Shown piece after piece: positions 16,395 through 25,541 of a stretch of DNA of 64,000 nucleotides. Below the pieces are notes generated by a model. It was not told where the DNA came from, searched no databases, and saw only the letters and a list, made by a program, of their open reading frames with translations. Every line of letters starts with the position of its first letter. Position 1 is the stretch's first letter. The stretch spans positions 992,001-1,056,000 of the forward strand of contig NZ_CP010892.1 in NCBI RefSeq assembly GCF_000931465.1, written 5' to 3'. A program made the position numbers and the translations under genes. The DNA is from Pseudomonas sp. MRSN 12121 (GTDB lineage: Bacteria; Pseudomonadota; Gammaproteobacteria; Pseudomonadales; Pseudomonadaceae).

Positions 16395-17366
16395 TCAGCC
16401 GAGGAACTGCTCGGCGTAGTGGCAGGCTACCTGGCGGCTGTCGAGCTGGCGCAGGGCCGGCTCTTCGCTGCTGCAGCGCTCGGTGGCGTAGGGGCAGCGC
16501 TTGTGGAAGGCGCAGCCGGGCGGCGGGTTCAGCGGGTTGGGCAGCTCGCCGACGATCTTGATCTTCGGCTTGTCCGGGTCCGGGTGAATGGTCGGCGTGG
16601 CCGACAGCAGCGCCTGGGTGTAGGGGTGCAGGGGTCGGGTGTAGATGTCCTCCTTCGGGCCCATTTCCACCGGCCGGCCGAGGTACATCACCATCACGTG
16701 GTCGGCGACGTGACGCACCACCGCCAGGTTGTGGGAGATGAACACGTAGGCGGTGTTGAACTCCTGCTGCAGGTCCATGAACAGGTTCAGCACCTGGGCC
16801 TGGATCGACACGTCCAGCGCCGAGGTCGGTTCGTCCGCCACCAGCACTTTCGGTTGCAGCATCATGGCGCGGGCCAGGGCGATGCGCTGGCGCTGGCCGC
16901 CGGAGAACATGTGCGGGTAGCGCTGATAATGCTCGGGGCGCAGGCCCACCTGCTTCATCATCGCCTGGACCTTTTCCCGGCGTTCGCTGGCCGACAGCCT
17001 GGTGTTGATCAGCAGCGGCTCGGCCAACTGGTCGCCGATCTTCTGCCGCGGGTTGAGCGAGGCGTAAGGGCTCTGGAACACCATCTGCACGTCTTTGCGC
17101 AGTTGCTTGCGCTGTGCCTTGTCGGCGCCGGCGACTTCCTGGCCGGCGATTTTCAGCGAGCCGGAGGACGGTTCCTCGATCAGGGTCAGGGCCCGGGCCA
17201 GGGTGGACTTGCCACAGCCGGATTCGCCGACCACCGCGAGGGTCTTGCCGGCTTCGAGCTCGAACGACACGCCGTTGAGCGCGCGCACGGTCGCATGGCC
17301 CTTGAACAGGCCGCGGGACACTTCGTAGTGGCGGGTCAGGTTGCGGGCGGTAAGAACGACGGCCAT
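16395..17366 (-). CDS. dppF: Dipeptide ABC transporter ATPase DppF
   Basis: Second ATPase of the dipeptide importer, 323 residues. Walker A is GESGCGKSTLARAL, signature FSGGQRQRIALARAM, Walker B KVLVADEPTSALD. The C-terminal oligopeptide-transporter extension carries the Cys-rich GCAFHKRCPYATERC found in DppD/DppF proteins. The start [15 protein letters not shown] at 17366 overlaps the dppD stop by one base (TAATG); a longer in-frame extension upstream runs through dppD and is not real. Last gene of the operon. Confidence 0.93.
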   Translation of the reverse strand: MAVVLTARNLTRHYEVSRGLFKGHATVRALNGVSFELEAGKTLAVVGESGCGKSTLARALTLIEEPSSGSLKIAGQEVAGADKAQRKQLRKDVQMVFQSPYASLNPRQKIGDQLAEPLLINTRLSASERREKVQAMMKQVGLRPEHYQRYPHMFSGGQRQRIALARAMMLQPKVLVADEPTSALDVSIQAQVLNLFMDLQQEFNTAYVFISHNLAVVRHVADHVMVMYLGRPVEMGPKEDIYTRPLHPYTQALLSATPTIHPDPDKPKIKIVGELPNPLNPPPGCAFHKRCPYATERCSSEEPALRQLDSRQVACHYAEQFLG

Positions 17367-18334
17367 TACGCCACCTCCTGGTTCAGCGGGTAGAAGCAGC
17401 GCGCGAGGCTGGCGGCTTTCGGGTCGAGGCTGGGGCGCTGCTGGCGGCAGTTTTCCTGCACGTACGGGCAGCGCGGCGAGAGCAGGCAGCCTTGCGGACG
17501 GTCGTAGCGACCGGGAACGATGCCCGGCAGGGTCGACAGGCGCTCGGCGCCCATGCTGTGCTCGGGAATGGCCGCGAGCAGTGCTTCGCTGTAGGGGTGG
17601 GCGGGAATGTCGAACAGCTCCGGCACCTTGCCCACTTCCACCGCTTGCCCGGCGTACATCACGCACACGCGCTGGGCGGTTTCGGCCACCACGGCCAGGT
17701 CGTGGGTGATCAGCACCAGGCCCATGTTCTGCTCGCGCTGCAGGTTGAGCAGCAGTTCCATGATCTGTGCCTGGATGGTCACGTCCAGGGCGGTGGTCGG
17801 TTCGTCGGCGATCAGCAGCTTCGGCTCGCCGGCAATCGCCATGGCGATCGCCACGCGCTGGCTCATGCCGCCGGACAGCTGGTGCGGGTAGGCGTCCATG
17901 CGGCTGGCGGCGCCCGGGATCTCGACTTTCTCCAGCAGTTCGATGGCGCGTTTGCGCGCGGCCTTGCCGGACAGCTTCAGGTGCAGGCGCAGCACTTCCT
18001 CGATCTGGTAGCCCACGGTGTAGCTCGGGTTCAGCGCGGTCATCGGGTCCTGGAACACCATGGCCAGGTCCTTGCCGACGATCTGCCGGCGTTGCCGGGC
18101 GCTGAGCTTGAGCATGTCCTTGCCGTCGAAGCTGAGGGCGTCGGCGGTGACGATGCCGGGATGCTCGATTAGCCCCATCAGCGCCATCATGGTCACGGAC
18201 TTGCCGGAGCCGGACTCGCCGACGATGGCCAGGACTTCGCCCTTGTCCACTTTCAGGTCCAGGCCATCCACCACGGGAACGGCCTTGGCGTCGCCGAAGC
18301 GAACGTTGAGATTCTTGATTTCTAGCAGTGACAT
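17366..18334 (-). CDS. dppD: Dipeptide ABC transporter ATPase DppD
   Basis: 322-residue ATPase that pairs with DppF beneath the DppBC channel. Walker [17 protein letters not shown], signature [16 protein letters not shown], Walker [14 protein letters not shown]; the C-terminal domain has the Cys motif [15 protein letters not shown]. Starts 10 bases after the dppC stop with a GGAGATTCCC ribosome site. Confidence 0.94.
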   Translation of the reverse strand: MSLLEIKNLNVRFGDAKAVPVVDGLDLKVDKGEVLAIVGESGSGKSVTMMALMGLIEHPGIVTADALSFDGKDMLKLSARQRRQIVGKDLAMVFQDPMTALNPSYTVGYQIEEVLRLHLKLSGKAARKRAIELLEKVEIPGAASRMDAYPHQLSGGMSQRVAIAMAIAGEPKLLIADEPTTALDVTIQAQIMELLLNLQREQNMGLVLITHDLAVVAETAQRVCVMYAGQAVEVGKVPELFDIPAHPYSEALLAAIPEHSMGAERLSTLPGIVPGRYDRPQGCLLSPRCPYVQENCRQQRPSLDPKAASLARCFYPLNQEVA

Positions 18335-18344
18335 GGGAATCTCC

Positions 18345-19271
18345 TCAGGCGGCGTTCTTGAGTTTCGGGTCCAGCGCGTCGCGCAGGCCGTCGCCCATCA
18401 GGTTGATTGCCAGCACGCTGAGCAAAATGGTCAGACCGGGCAGGCTCACGACCCACCAGGCGCGTTCGATGTAGTCGCGGGCCGAGGCCAGCATGGTGCC
18501 CCACTCGGGGGTTGGCGGCTGTACGCCCAGGCCGAGGAAGCCCAGGGCCGCGGCGTCGAGGATCGCCGAGGAGAAGCTCAGGGTCGCCTGGACGATCAGC
18601 GGCGCCATGCAGTTGGGCAGCACGGTGATGAACATCAGGCGCGGCAGGCCGGCACCGGCCAGGCGTGCGGCGGTCACGTAGTCGCGGTTCAGCTCGCCCA
18701 TCACCGCGGCGCGGGTCAGGCGCACGTAGGACGGCAGGGACACCACGGCGATGGCGATCACGGTGTTGATCAGGCCTGGGCCGAGGATGGCGACGATCGC
18801 CACGGCCAGCAGCAGCGAGGGCAGGGCCAGCATGATGTCCATGAGACGCATGATGGTCGGGCCCAGAAGACGCGGGAAGAACCCGGCGAACAGGCCCAGG
18901 AGGATGCCCGGGATCAGCGACATGACCACCGACGACAGGCCGATCAGCAGCGACAGGCGCGAACCGTGGATCAGTCGCGACAGCAGGTCGCGGCCCAGTT
19001 CGTCGGTGCCGAGGATGAATTGCCAGCTACCGCCTTCGAGCCAGACCGGCGGGGTCAGCAGGAACTCGCGGTATTGCTCGCTCGGGTTATGCGGGGCGAC
19101 CCAGGGCGCGAAGATCGCGCAGAAGATCACCAGCAGCATGAACAGCAGGCCGGCGACCGCGCCCTTGTTGCGCGAGAACGCCTGCCAGAATTCCTTGTAC
19201 GGCGAGGGGTACAGCAGGCTTTGATCCACGGCCACGGTGGATACGGCTACTGAGGAGGTTGGGGTGCTCAT
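18345..19271 (-). CDS. dppC: Dipeptide ABC transporter permease DppC
   Basis: 308-residue inner-membrane permease with the OppC-type cytoplasmic N-terminal region and the coupling loop [21 protein letters not shown]. The start [17 protein letters not shown] at 19271 is taken over an upstream in-frame extension that overlaps dppB. The gene lies 11 bases after the dppB stop. Confidence 0.93.
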   Translation of the reverse strand: MSTPTSSVAVSTVAVDQSLLYPSPYKEFWQAFSRNKGAVAGLLFMLLVIFCAIFAPWVAPHNPSEQYREFLLTPPVWLEGGSWQFILGTDELGRDLLSRLIHGSRLSLLIGLSSVVMSLIPGILLGLFAGFFPRLLGPTIMRLMDIMLALPSLLLAVAIVAILGPGLINTVIAIAVVSLPSYVRLTRAAVMGELNRDYVTAARLAGAGLPRLMFITVLPNCMAPLIVQATLSFSSAILDAAALGFLGLGVQPPTPEWGTMLASARDYIERAWWVVSLPGLTILLSVLAINLMGDGLRDALDPKLKNAA

Positions 19272-19282
19272 GAGTATTGTCC

Positions 19283-20293
19283 TCAGCGCTGGTGACGGAT
19301 GCGTGGGTTGGCAAAGCCGTAGAGGATGTCCACCACGAAGTTGACCAGGATCACCAGGCAGGCGATCAACAGGATGCCGTTCTGCACCACGGGATAATCC
19401 CGCGCGCCGATGGCTTCGATCAGCCATTTGCCGATGCCCGGCCAGGAGAAGATGGTCTCGGTCAGGACAGCGCCGGCCAGCAGGGTGCCGACTTGCAGGC
19501 CGACCACGGTCAGTACCGGGATCAATGCGTTGCGCAGGCCGTGGACGAATACCACGCGCGCCGGCGACAGGCCCTTGGCCTTGGCGGTGCGGATGTAGTC
19601 TTCGCGCAGCACTTCGAGCATCGAGGAGCGGGTCATGCGCGCGATCACCGCCAGCGGAATGGTGCCCAGCACGATGGCCGGCAGGATCAGGTGGTGCAGG
19701 GCGTCGAGGAAGGCGCCGGTGTCATCGGCCAGCAGGGTGTCGATGAGCATGAAGCCGGTTTTCGGCTCGATGTCGTAGAGCAGGTCGAGCCGTCCGGAAA
19801 CCGGGGTCCAGCCCAGGCTCACGGAGAAGAACATGATGAGGATCAGGCCCCACCAGAAGATCGGCATCGAATAGCCGGCCAGGGACACGCCCATCACACC
19901 GTGGTCGAACAGCGAGCCGCGCTTCAGCGCGGCGATCACCCCGGCCAGCAGGCCGACCACGCCGGCGAACAGCAGGGCGGCCATGGACAGTTCCAGGGTC
20001 GCCGGAAACAGGGAAGTGAACTCGGTCCACACGCTCTCGCGAGTCCGCAGGGATTCGCCCAGGTCGCCGTGGGCGAGTTTGCCGATGTAGTCCAGGTACT
20101 GGGCGTACAGCGGTTTGTTCAGACCAAGGCGTTCCATTGCCTGGGCATGCATCTCAGGGTCGACCCGGCGTTCGCCCATCATGACTTCCACGGGATCGCC
20201 GGGAATCATGCGAATCAATGCGAACGTCAACAAGGTGATGCCGAAGAATGTGGGAATCAGCAACCCCACACGGCGGGCAATAAAACTAAACAT
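19283..20293 (-). CDS. dppB: Dipeptide ABC transporter permease DppB
   Basis: 336-residue permease, standard length. The N-terminal OppB signature MFSFIARRVGLLIPTFFGIT with the conserved ALIRMIPGDPVEVM is present, and the coupling loop is EVLREDYIRTAKAKGLSPARV. It follows the third binding protein by 73 bases and forms the membrane channel with DppC. Confidence 0.94.
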   Translation of the reverse strand: MFSFIARRVGLLIPTFFGITLLTFALIRMIPGDPVEVMMGERRVDPEMHAQAMERLGLNKPLYAQYLDYIGKLAHGDLGESLRTRESVWTEFTSLFPATLELSMAALLFAGVVGLLAGVIAALKRGSLFDHGVMGVSLAGYSMPIFWWGLILIMFFSVSLGWTPVSGRLDLLYDIEPKTGFMLIDTLLADDTGAFLDALHHLILPAIVLGTIPLAVIARMTRSSMLEVLREDYIRTAKAKGLSPARVVFVHGLRNALIPVLTVVGLQVGTLLAGAVLTETIFSWPGIGKWLIEAIGARDYPVVQNGILLIACLVILVNFVVDILYGFANPRIRHQR

Positions 20294-20366
20294 CTTCTGG
20301 TGTACCTCATCAGCCGGTTAGGCGTGTCCGGCATCCCTGGGGTCAGGGATGCCGGGCGTTTCTTAT

Positions 20367-21962
20367 CTACTTCACCTGGGTGGTAGCGAAGTTGTTGGTG
20401 GTCAGCGGGCTCTGGTGGTAGCCCTCGACGTTCTTGCGCATTGCCGTGAACATTTTCGGGTAGGCCATGGGGATCCAGGGTTGTTCCTTGTCGAAAATGG
20501 CCTGGGCCTGTTCATAGAGCGCGGAGCGCTTGGCCGGTTCGGATTCGGCGCGGGCCTGGTCGATCAGGTCCTGGAATTCCTTGTTGCACCAACGGGCGTA
20601 GTTTTCGCCGTTTTTGGCGGCCTCGCAACTGAGGTTGGGCGTCAGGAAGTTGTCCGGGTCGCCGTTATCCCCCGCCCAGCCGGCCGATACCATGTCGTGT
20701 TCGCCGTTTTTCGCGCGCTTGAGCATCTCGCCCCATTCCATGACGCGGATGTCGACCTTGAGGCCGATCTTGGCCAGGTCGGCCTGCATCATCTGTGCGC
20801 CGAGCAGCGGGTTGGGGTTGGTCGGGCCGCCGCCGTTGCGGGTGAACAGGGTGAAGACGGTGCCGTCCGGCACGCCCGCTTCCTTGAGCAGGGCACGGGC
20901 CTTGTCGAGGTCGCGCTTGGGGTTGCCCAGGCTGCTGTTGAAACCGAGCAGGGTCGGCGGGTAGGGGCCGGTGCCGACCACCGCATTGCCATTGCCATAC
21001 AGGCTGTTGACGTAGGCTTCCTTGTCGAAGGCGATGTTGATGGCGTGCCGTACCCGTGGGTCGCTCATGTATTTCTTGCTGGTGTTGAGGGCCACGTAGC
21101 CCACGGTCATGGCGGCCAGGTCGTCGACCTTCAGGTTGGCGTCGGCCTTGATGCTCGGGATGTCGTCCGGTTTCGGATACAGGGCGACCTGGCACTCGTT
21201 GGCCTTGAGTTTCTGCAGGCGCACGTTGTTATCGGTGGTGATCGCCAGGATCAGCGCGTCGGCCGGCGGCTTGCCGCGGAAGTAGTCCGGGTTGGCCTTG
21301 AAACGCACCTGGGCGTCCTTGGCATAGCGCTGGAAGATGAACGGGCCGGTGCCGATCGGCTTGCTGTTGAGGTCGCCGGTCTTGCCGGCCTTGAGCAACT
21401 GGTCGGCATATTCGGCCGGGAAGATCGAGGAGAAGGCCATGGCCACGTCGGCCAGGAACGGCGCCTCGCGACGGGTCAGGGTGAAGACCACGGTGTGGTC
21501 GTCGGTTTTCTCCACGCTCTTGAGCAGCTCCTTGAAGCCCATGCTCTCGAAATAGGGGAAGCCCACGCTGGACTTGTCATGCCACGGGTGTTTCGGGTCC
21601 AGCTGGCGCTGGAAGCTCCAGAGCACGTCGTCGGCGTTCATCTCGCGGGTCGGCTTGAAGTAATCGGTGCTGTGGAACTTGACGCCTTTGCGCAGGTGGA
21701 AGGTGTAGCTCAGGCCATCCGGGCTGACCTCCCAGGATTCGGCCAGGGCCGGCTCGATCTCGGTGGTGCCGGGCTTGAAGTCCACCAGACGGTTGAAGAT
21801 GGTTTCCGCCACCGCGTCGGCAGTGACTGCAGTCGTGTACTGGACCATATCGAAGCCTTCCGGGCTGGCTTCGGTACAGACCACCAAGGGTTTGGCCGAG
21901 ACGCCTGCGGCGACGCTCAGCAGTGCGGCCGCGATGGCCGCTCTCAGGGAAATCTTTTTCAT
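20367..21962 (-). CDS. dppA: Dipeptide ABC transporter periplasmic binding protein (adjacent to DppB)
   Basis: 531-residue solute-binding protein of the SBP_bac_5 family. The signal peptide is MKKISLRAAIAAALLSVAAGVSAK. Family motifs include LVVCTEASPEGFDMVQYTT, GLSYTFHLRKGVKFHSTDYF and SAGWAGDNGDPDNFLTP; the conserved Asp of GDNGDPDN binds the peptide amino terminus in DppA. It is clearly diverged from the two upstream paralogues, which resemble each other much more closely. It lies next to dppB, as dppA4 does in P. aeruginosa, so it is likely the permease's ancestral partner. Confidence 0.9.
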   Translation of the reverse strand: MKKISLRAAIAAALLSVAAGVSAKPLVVCTEASPEGFDMVQYTTAVTADAVAETIFNRLVDFKPGTTEIEPALAESWEVSPDGLSYTFHLRKGVKFHSTDYFKPTREMNADDVLWSFQRQLDPKHPWHDKSSVGFPYFESMGFKELLKSVEKTDDHTVVFTLTRREAPFLADVAMAFSSIFPAEYADQLLKAGKTGDLNSKPIGTGPFIFQRYAKDAQVRFKANPDYFRGKPPADALILAITTDNNVRLQKLKANECQVALYPKPDDIPSIKADANLKVDDLAAMTVGYVALNTSKKYMSDPRVRHAINIAFDKEAYVNSLYGNGNAVVGTGPYPPTLLGFNSSLGNPKRDLDKARALLKEAGVPDGTVFTLFTRNGGGPTNPNPLLGAQMMQADLAKIGLKVDIRVMEWGEMLKRAKNGEHDMVSAGWAGDNGDPDNFLTPNLSCEAAKNGENYARWCNKEFQDLIDQARAESEPAKRSALYEQAQAIFDKEQPWIPMAYPKMFTAMRKNVEGYHQSPLTTNNFATTQVK

Positions 21963-21998
21963 CTAGAACCCTCTGCAATCGGTTGAACCAGAGTAGCC

Positions 21999-22028
21999 AA
22001 AACGGCGAATTCATCATGAATTCGCCGT
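21999..22028 (-). terminator. Intercistronic terminator or attenuator between the OprD porin and dppA
   Basis: ACGGCGAATTCAT and ATGAATTCGCCGT are perfect inverted repeats around one base; on the minus strand the stem is followed by TTTTGG. It lies in the 78-base gap after the porin gene and could lower expression of the transporter genes relative to the porin and upstream binding proteins. Confidence 0.6.
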
Positions 22029-22040
22029 CTGGCCGGTGCG

Positions 22041-23462
22041 TTAGAGAATGTTGAACGGAATGGTGGTGACCAGGCGGAACTCGTTGATGTTGCCGTCTGC
22101 CTGGTGTTCGCTGGCCCGGTGCGTAGTGTAGGTCGCCCGGATGGCGGTGGCCTTGAGCGGGCCGCTTTGCACGGCATAGGACGCGCCAATGCCGTATTCG
22201 TAGTGGGTTTCGCCATCCATCAGGCTCAGGTCGCCGCGCTTGGCGCCTGGATCGGTGTAGGCGGTGCCGCGGTAGTGAGTACCGTCGATACCCCAGCCAC
22301 GAGCCTGGTAGATGTTGAACTTCAGGCCAGGCACGCCGTATTCGGCCATGTTCAGGCCGTAGGCGATCTGGAAGGACTTCTCGTTCGGGCTGTTGAAGTC
22401 CGAGAGCAGGGAGTTGGCCAGGTAGATGCCGTTGGTTTCATGCAGGTAGTCGAAGTACTCGTCGCCGTTCACTTCCTGGTAGGAGAAGGTCAGGCTATGG
22501 GCCTGGTGAGTCAGGCCCAGCGACAGCGAGTAGGTATCGTTGTCGATCTCGCCCATCTTCTTTTTGCCTTCGTCCACGGTCTTGTAGTAGTTCAGGCCGG
22601 TGGTCAGGCTCAGTACCTGGCTGTCGCCCAGTTCATGGGTGGCGCCGAAGTAGTACTGGTTCCAGAAGTCCTCGACCTTGGCGCCGTACAGGCTGGTCTT
22701 CAGGCTCTTGAACGGCTGGTAGTTCACGCCGGCCGTGTAGACCTTGTCGGTTTCCACGCCGGTGGCGGAGTACTCGGTACGGAACTTGGACAGGCTCTGT
22801 TCGCTTCGTGGCGAGACGCGGTCGAAGCCGGCCAGGTCGAACGACAGGTTGTTGAATTCCTCACTGTGCAGGCTGATACCTTCGAAGCTCGAAGGCAGGG
22901 CCCGGTTGCCGATCACGTCGATGATCGGCGTGCTGAAGTTCTGGCGACCCGCGGTCAGGGTGGTGTTCGATACGCGGAACTTGACGTTGGCCAGGCCCAG
23001 CTTGCTCCACTGGTCTACCGCGTCGCCGTTGGAGTCCGCCAGGGTGCGGTTGGAGCCGCCGGCGATGTCCTTGCGATCACGGTCCAGCGCGATGGCGTTG
23101 TAGGCCGCCACTTCGGTGCTGACGCCCACGGTGCCCTGGGTGAAACCCGAGGTGTAATTGAGGATGGTGCCCTGGACCCAGTTGATACGACGGGCGGTCG
23201 GTGTCTTGGGTGCAGTGGGGTCGTTCTTGACGCTGTTTTTCTTGTAGCTGAACGTGTCGTCACGACGCTTCAGTTCATTGGCGTACCAGTTACGGGTGGT
23301 GCCCCCCAGGCTCTGCCCGTCAATGAAGCCCTTGGCCTCACTTTGCGCGCTGGTGCCGGTCGTGGTCGTCGGAATGAACTCCTGGCTCACGCTTTCCGCG
23401 TGGGCCATCGCGGTGATGCTGCTGATGGCCATGGCCAGTATCGCGGTACTGCTCGGTTTCAT
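22041..23462 (-). CDS. opdP: OprD-family outer-membrane porin, probable dipeptide porin OpdP
   Basis: 473-residue outer-membrane channel. The signal peptide ends at AHA (MKPSSTAILAMAISSITAMA...). OprD features are FIDGQSLGGTTRNWYANELKRRD near the N-terminus, the NLTAGRQN-like TTLTAGRQNFSTPIID segment and a C-terminal strand ending TIPFNIL. OprD porins pass basic or small amino-acid-type solutes; in P. aeruginosa OpdP/OpdD (PA4501) sits at the same place in the dpp locus and admits Gly-Glu dipeptides and some carbapenems. Specificity here is inferred from position. Confidence 0.85.
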   Translation of the reverse strand: MKPSSTAILAMAISSITAMAHAESVSQEFIPTTTTGTSAQSEAKGFIDGQSLGGTTRNWYANELKRRDDTFSYKKNSVKNDPTAPKTPTARRINWVQGTILNYTSGFTQGTVGVSTEVAAYNAIALDRDRKDIAGGSNRTLADSNGDAVDQWSKLGLANVKFRVSNTTLTAGRQNFSTPIIDVIGNRALPSSFEGISLHSEEFNNLSFDLAGFDRVSPRSEQSLSKFRTEYSATGVETDKVYTAGVNYQPFKSLKTSLYGAKVEDFWNQYYFGATHELGDSQVLSLTTGLNYYKTVDEGKKKMGEIDNDTYSLSLGLTHQAHSLTFSYQEVNGDEYFDYLHETNGIYLANSLLSDFNSPNEKSFQIAYGLNMAEYGVPGLKFNIYQARGWGIDGTHYRGTAYTDPGAKRGDLSLMDGETHYEYGIGASYAVQSGPLKATAIRATYTTHRASEHQADGNINEFRLVTTIPFNIL

Positions 23463-23546
23463 GGGTGAAGCTCCTTTGTTTTCTTTATTTTCATGCCGGT
23501 CTTTTTGATTGAACGGCTATCGGGTTTACAACTCATTCAAGGCATC

Positions 23547-23558
23547 GCAAACGTTTGC
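23547..23558. promoter_or_regulatory. LacI-type palindrome upstream of the OprD porin gene
   Basis: GCAAACGTTTGC is a perfect 12-bp palindrome with the central CG typical of LacI/GalR-family operators (PurR-like). It is 85 bases upstream of the porin start, in the 172-base gap after the second binding-protein gene. No LacI-family regulator is encoded in the window. Confidence 0.4.
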
Positions 23559-23634
23559 ATGAGGTCGGATCGCCGAATTCAGGCAGCAGTGTTGCGTGGG
23601 GGCGGATATCGCCCCCAGTGGCCTGGCTCATCAT

Positions 23635-25236
23635 TTATTGGTCGATACTGACGCCCGAGAACACGTTACGGCCGAAGGGGCTGACCTTGAATCCTTCGAC
23701 TTTGGCGCTCAACGGCTGGTTGACCGTCGAGTGGGCGACAGGGGTGATCGGCACCTGTTGCTTGAGCAATTGCTGGGCCTGCTGGTACAGCGCCGTGCGC
23801 TGCTCGCGATAGGTGACGATCTTGGCCTGCTTGATCAGCTTGTCGTACTGCGGGTCGCACCACATGGAGTAGTTGTTGCCGCCGATGGCGTCGCAGCTGT
23901 ACAGGGTGCCGAGCCAGTTGTCCGGGTCGCCGTTGTCGCCGGTCCAGCCGATCAGGCTGATGTCGTGTTCGCCATTCTTGGTGCGCTTGATGTACTCGCC
24001 CCATTCGTAGCTGACGATCTTCACTTTCAGGCCGATCTTGCCCCAGTCGGCCTGGAGCATCTCGGCCATCAGCTTGGCGTTGGGGTTGTAGGGACGTTGC
24101 ACGGGCATGGCCCAGAGGGTGATCTCCGTGCCTTCCTTGACCCCGGCGGCCTTGAGCAGCTCGCGGGCCTTTTCCGGGTTGTAGGCGGCGTCCTTGATGC
24201 TGGTGTCGTACGACCACTGGGTCGGCGGCATGGCGTTGACCGCCAGCTGGCCGGCGCTCTGGTACACGGCGTTGAGGATGGCCGGCTTGTTCACCGCCAT
24301 GTCCAGCGCCTGGCGCACTTCCAGCTGGTCGAACGGTTTGTGGCGAACGTTGTAGGCGATGTAGCCGAGGTTGAACCCGGGCTTTTCGATCAATTGCAGC
24401 TTGGGATCGTTTTTCAGCGCTTCGACATCGGCCGGGCGGGGGTGCAGGGTGACCTGGCATTCGCCGGCCTTGAGCTTCTGCACGCGCACCGAGGCATCGG
24501 TGTTGATGGCGAAGATCAGCTGGTCGAGCTTGACCCGGCTCGGGTCCCAGTACTGCTTGTTGGCGGTGTAGCGGATGTTCGAGTCTTTCTGGTAGCTCTT
24601 GAACACGAACGGCCCGGTGCCGATCGGCTTCTGGTTGATGTCGCTGGGCCGGCCGGCCTTGAGCAACTGGTCGGCGTATTCGGCCGAGAGAATCGAGGCG
24701 AAGCTCATGGCGATGTTCTGGATGAACGCGGCGTCCACCGTGTTCAGGGTCATCACCACGGTCAGCGGCCCGGTCTTATCGACCTTGGCGATGTTCTTGT
24801 TCAGGCTCATCCCGTTGAAGTAGGGAAACTCGGTCGGGTAGGCCTTGCGGAACGGGTGCTCGGCATCGAGCATGCGGGTGAAGGTGAAGACCACGTCGTC
24901 GGCGTTGAAGTCGCGACTGGGCTTGAAGTACGGGGTGCTGTGGAACTTCACCCCTTCGCGCAGGTGGAAGGTGTATTGCAGGCCGTCCGCGGAAATGTCC
25001 CAGCGGGTGGCCAGGCCGGGCACCACGTTGGTCGCGCCCTTTTCGAACTCCGCCAGGCGGTTGTACAGGGGTTCCGCCGCGTCGTTGTCGGTGGCGGTGG
25101 TGTACTGCGCGGTGTCGAAACCCGCCGGGCTGCCTTCGGAGCAGAACACCAGGCTGCCGCCGGCCGCCAGGCTGGCGAAGGTCGCGGCCAGCAGGCCGGT
25201 GCCCAGCAGGGCGGATAAAACCAGAGAATGACGCAT
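23635..25236 (-). CDS. Dipeptide ABC transporter periplasmic binding protein, paralogue 2
   Basis: 533-residue SBP_bac_5 protein with signal peptide MRHSLVLSALLGTGLLAATF... ending near LAAGG. Motifs SLVFCSEGSPAGFDTAQYTT, YTFHLREGVKFHSTPYFKP and LIGWTGDNGDPDNWLGT are intact. It is very similar along its whole length to the neighbouring paralogue at 25542-27167 and much less so to the one beside dppB, pointing to a local tandem duplication. Different peptide ranges for the paralogues are likely but not visible in sequence. Confidence 0.9.
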   Translation of the reverse strand: MRHSLVLSALLGTGLLAATFASLAAGGSLVFCSEGSPAGFDTAQYTTATDNDAAEPLYNRLAEFEKGATNVVPGLATRWDISADGLQYTFHLREGVKFHSTPYFKPSRDFNADDVVFTFTRMLDAEHPFRKAYPTEFPYFNGMSLNKNIAKVDKTGPLTVVMTLNTVDAAFIQNIAMSFASILSAEYADQLLKAGRPSDINQKPIGTGPFVFKSYQKDSNIRYTANKQYWDPSRVKLDQLIFAINTDASVRVQKLKAGECQVTLHPRPADVEALKNDPKLQLIEKPGFNLGYIAYNVRHKPFDQLEVRQALDMAVNKPAILNAVYQSAGQLAVNAMPPTQWSYDTSIKDAAYNPEKARELLKAAGVKEGTEITLWAMPVQRPYNPNAKLMAEMLQADWGKIGLKVKIVSYEWGEYIKRTKNGEHDISLIGWTGDNGDPDNWLGTLYSCDAIGGNNYSMWCDPQYDKLIKQAKIVTYREQRTALYQQAQQLLKQQVPITPVAHSTVNQPLSAKVEGFKVSPFGRNVFSGVSIDQ

Positions 25237-25541
25237 GACGATCCCTCTCCCTTTTTTATTGTTTTGATCGATGAGCCATCACCTCATCCTGAGGTGGTTG
25301 CGTCATTGATCCCGAGTCCTGGCTTGCAGCAAATATCGGGCAATGGATGCACCACTCCATGCTTTGACGGTAAGGGTCGCCGCATGGGTAGTAAATGCCA
25401 AAGAGCCTGAAAGACATGTAAGGATCTTCCGAAACGCCCGTACTCACCGCGATGGGGTGCAGCAAGGGGCAGGCGTTCGGGATCCGGCAGTCCTGGCGGG
25501 CAAGGCGACGGCGACGCGTGCGGCGCCGCCGTCGCGACACC
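25237..25541 (-). other. Gap between binding-protein paralogues 1 and 2
   Basis: No gene seen. It holds a GC-rich hairpin GCGACGGCG/CGCCGTCGC (25505-25535) shortly after the upstream stop, with no T-tract and so more like an mRNA-end stabiliser than a terminator; a small hairpin CACCTCA/TGAGGTG (25280-25296); a partial TGACGCA match (25299-25305, reverse); and the Crc-type motif at 25256. Confidence 0.45.
25256..25263 (-). promoter_or_regulatory. Crc/Hfq catabolite-repression motif before binding protein 2
   Basis: On the mRNA strand AACAATAA fits the AANAANAA motif bound by Hfq-Crc in Pseudomonas. It lies 20-27 bases before the start codon, just upstream of the ribosome site in a run ending AAAAAAGGGAGAGGG. 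Confidence 0.5.
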
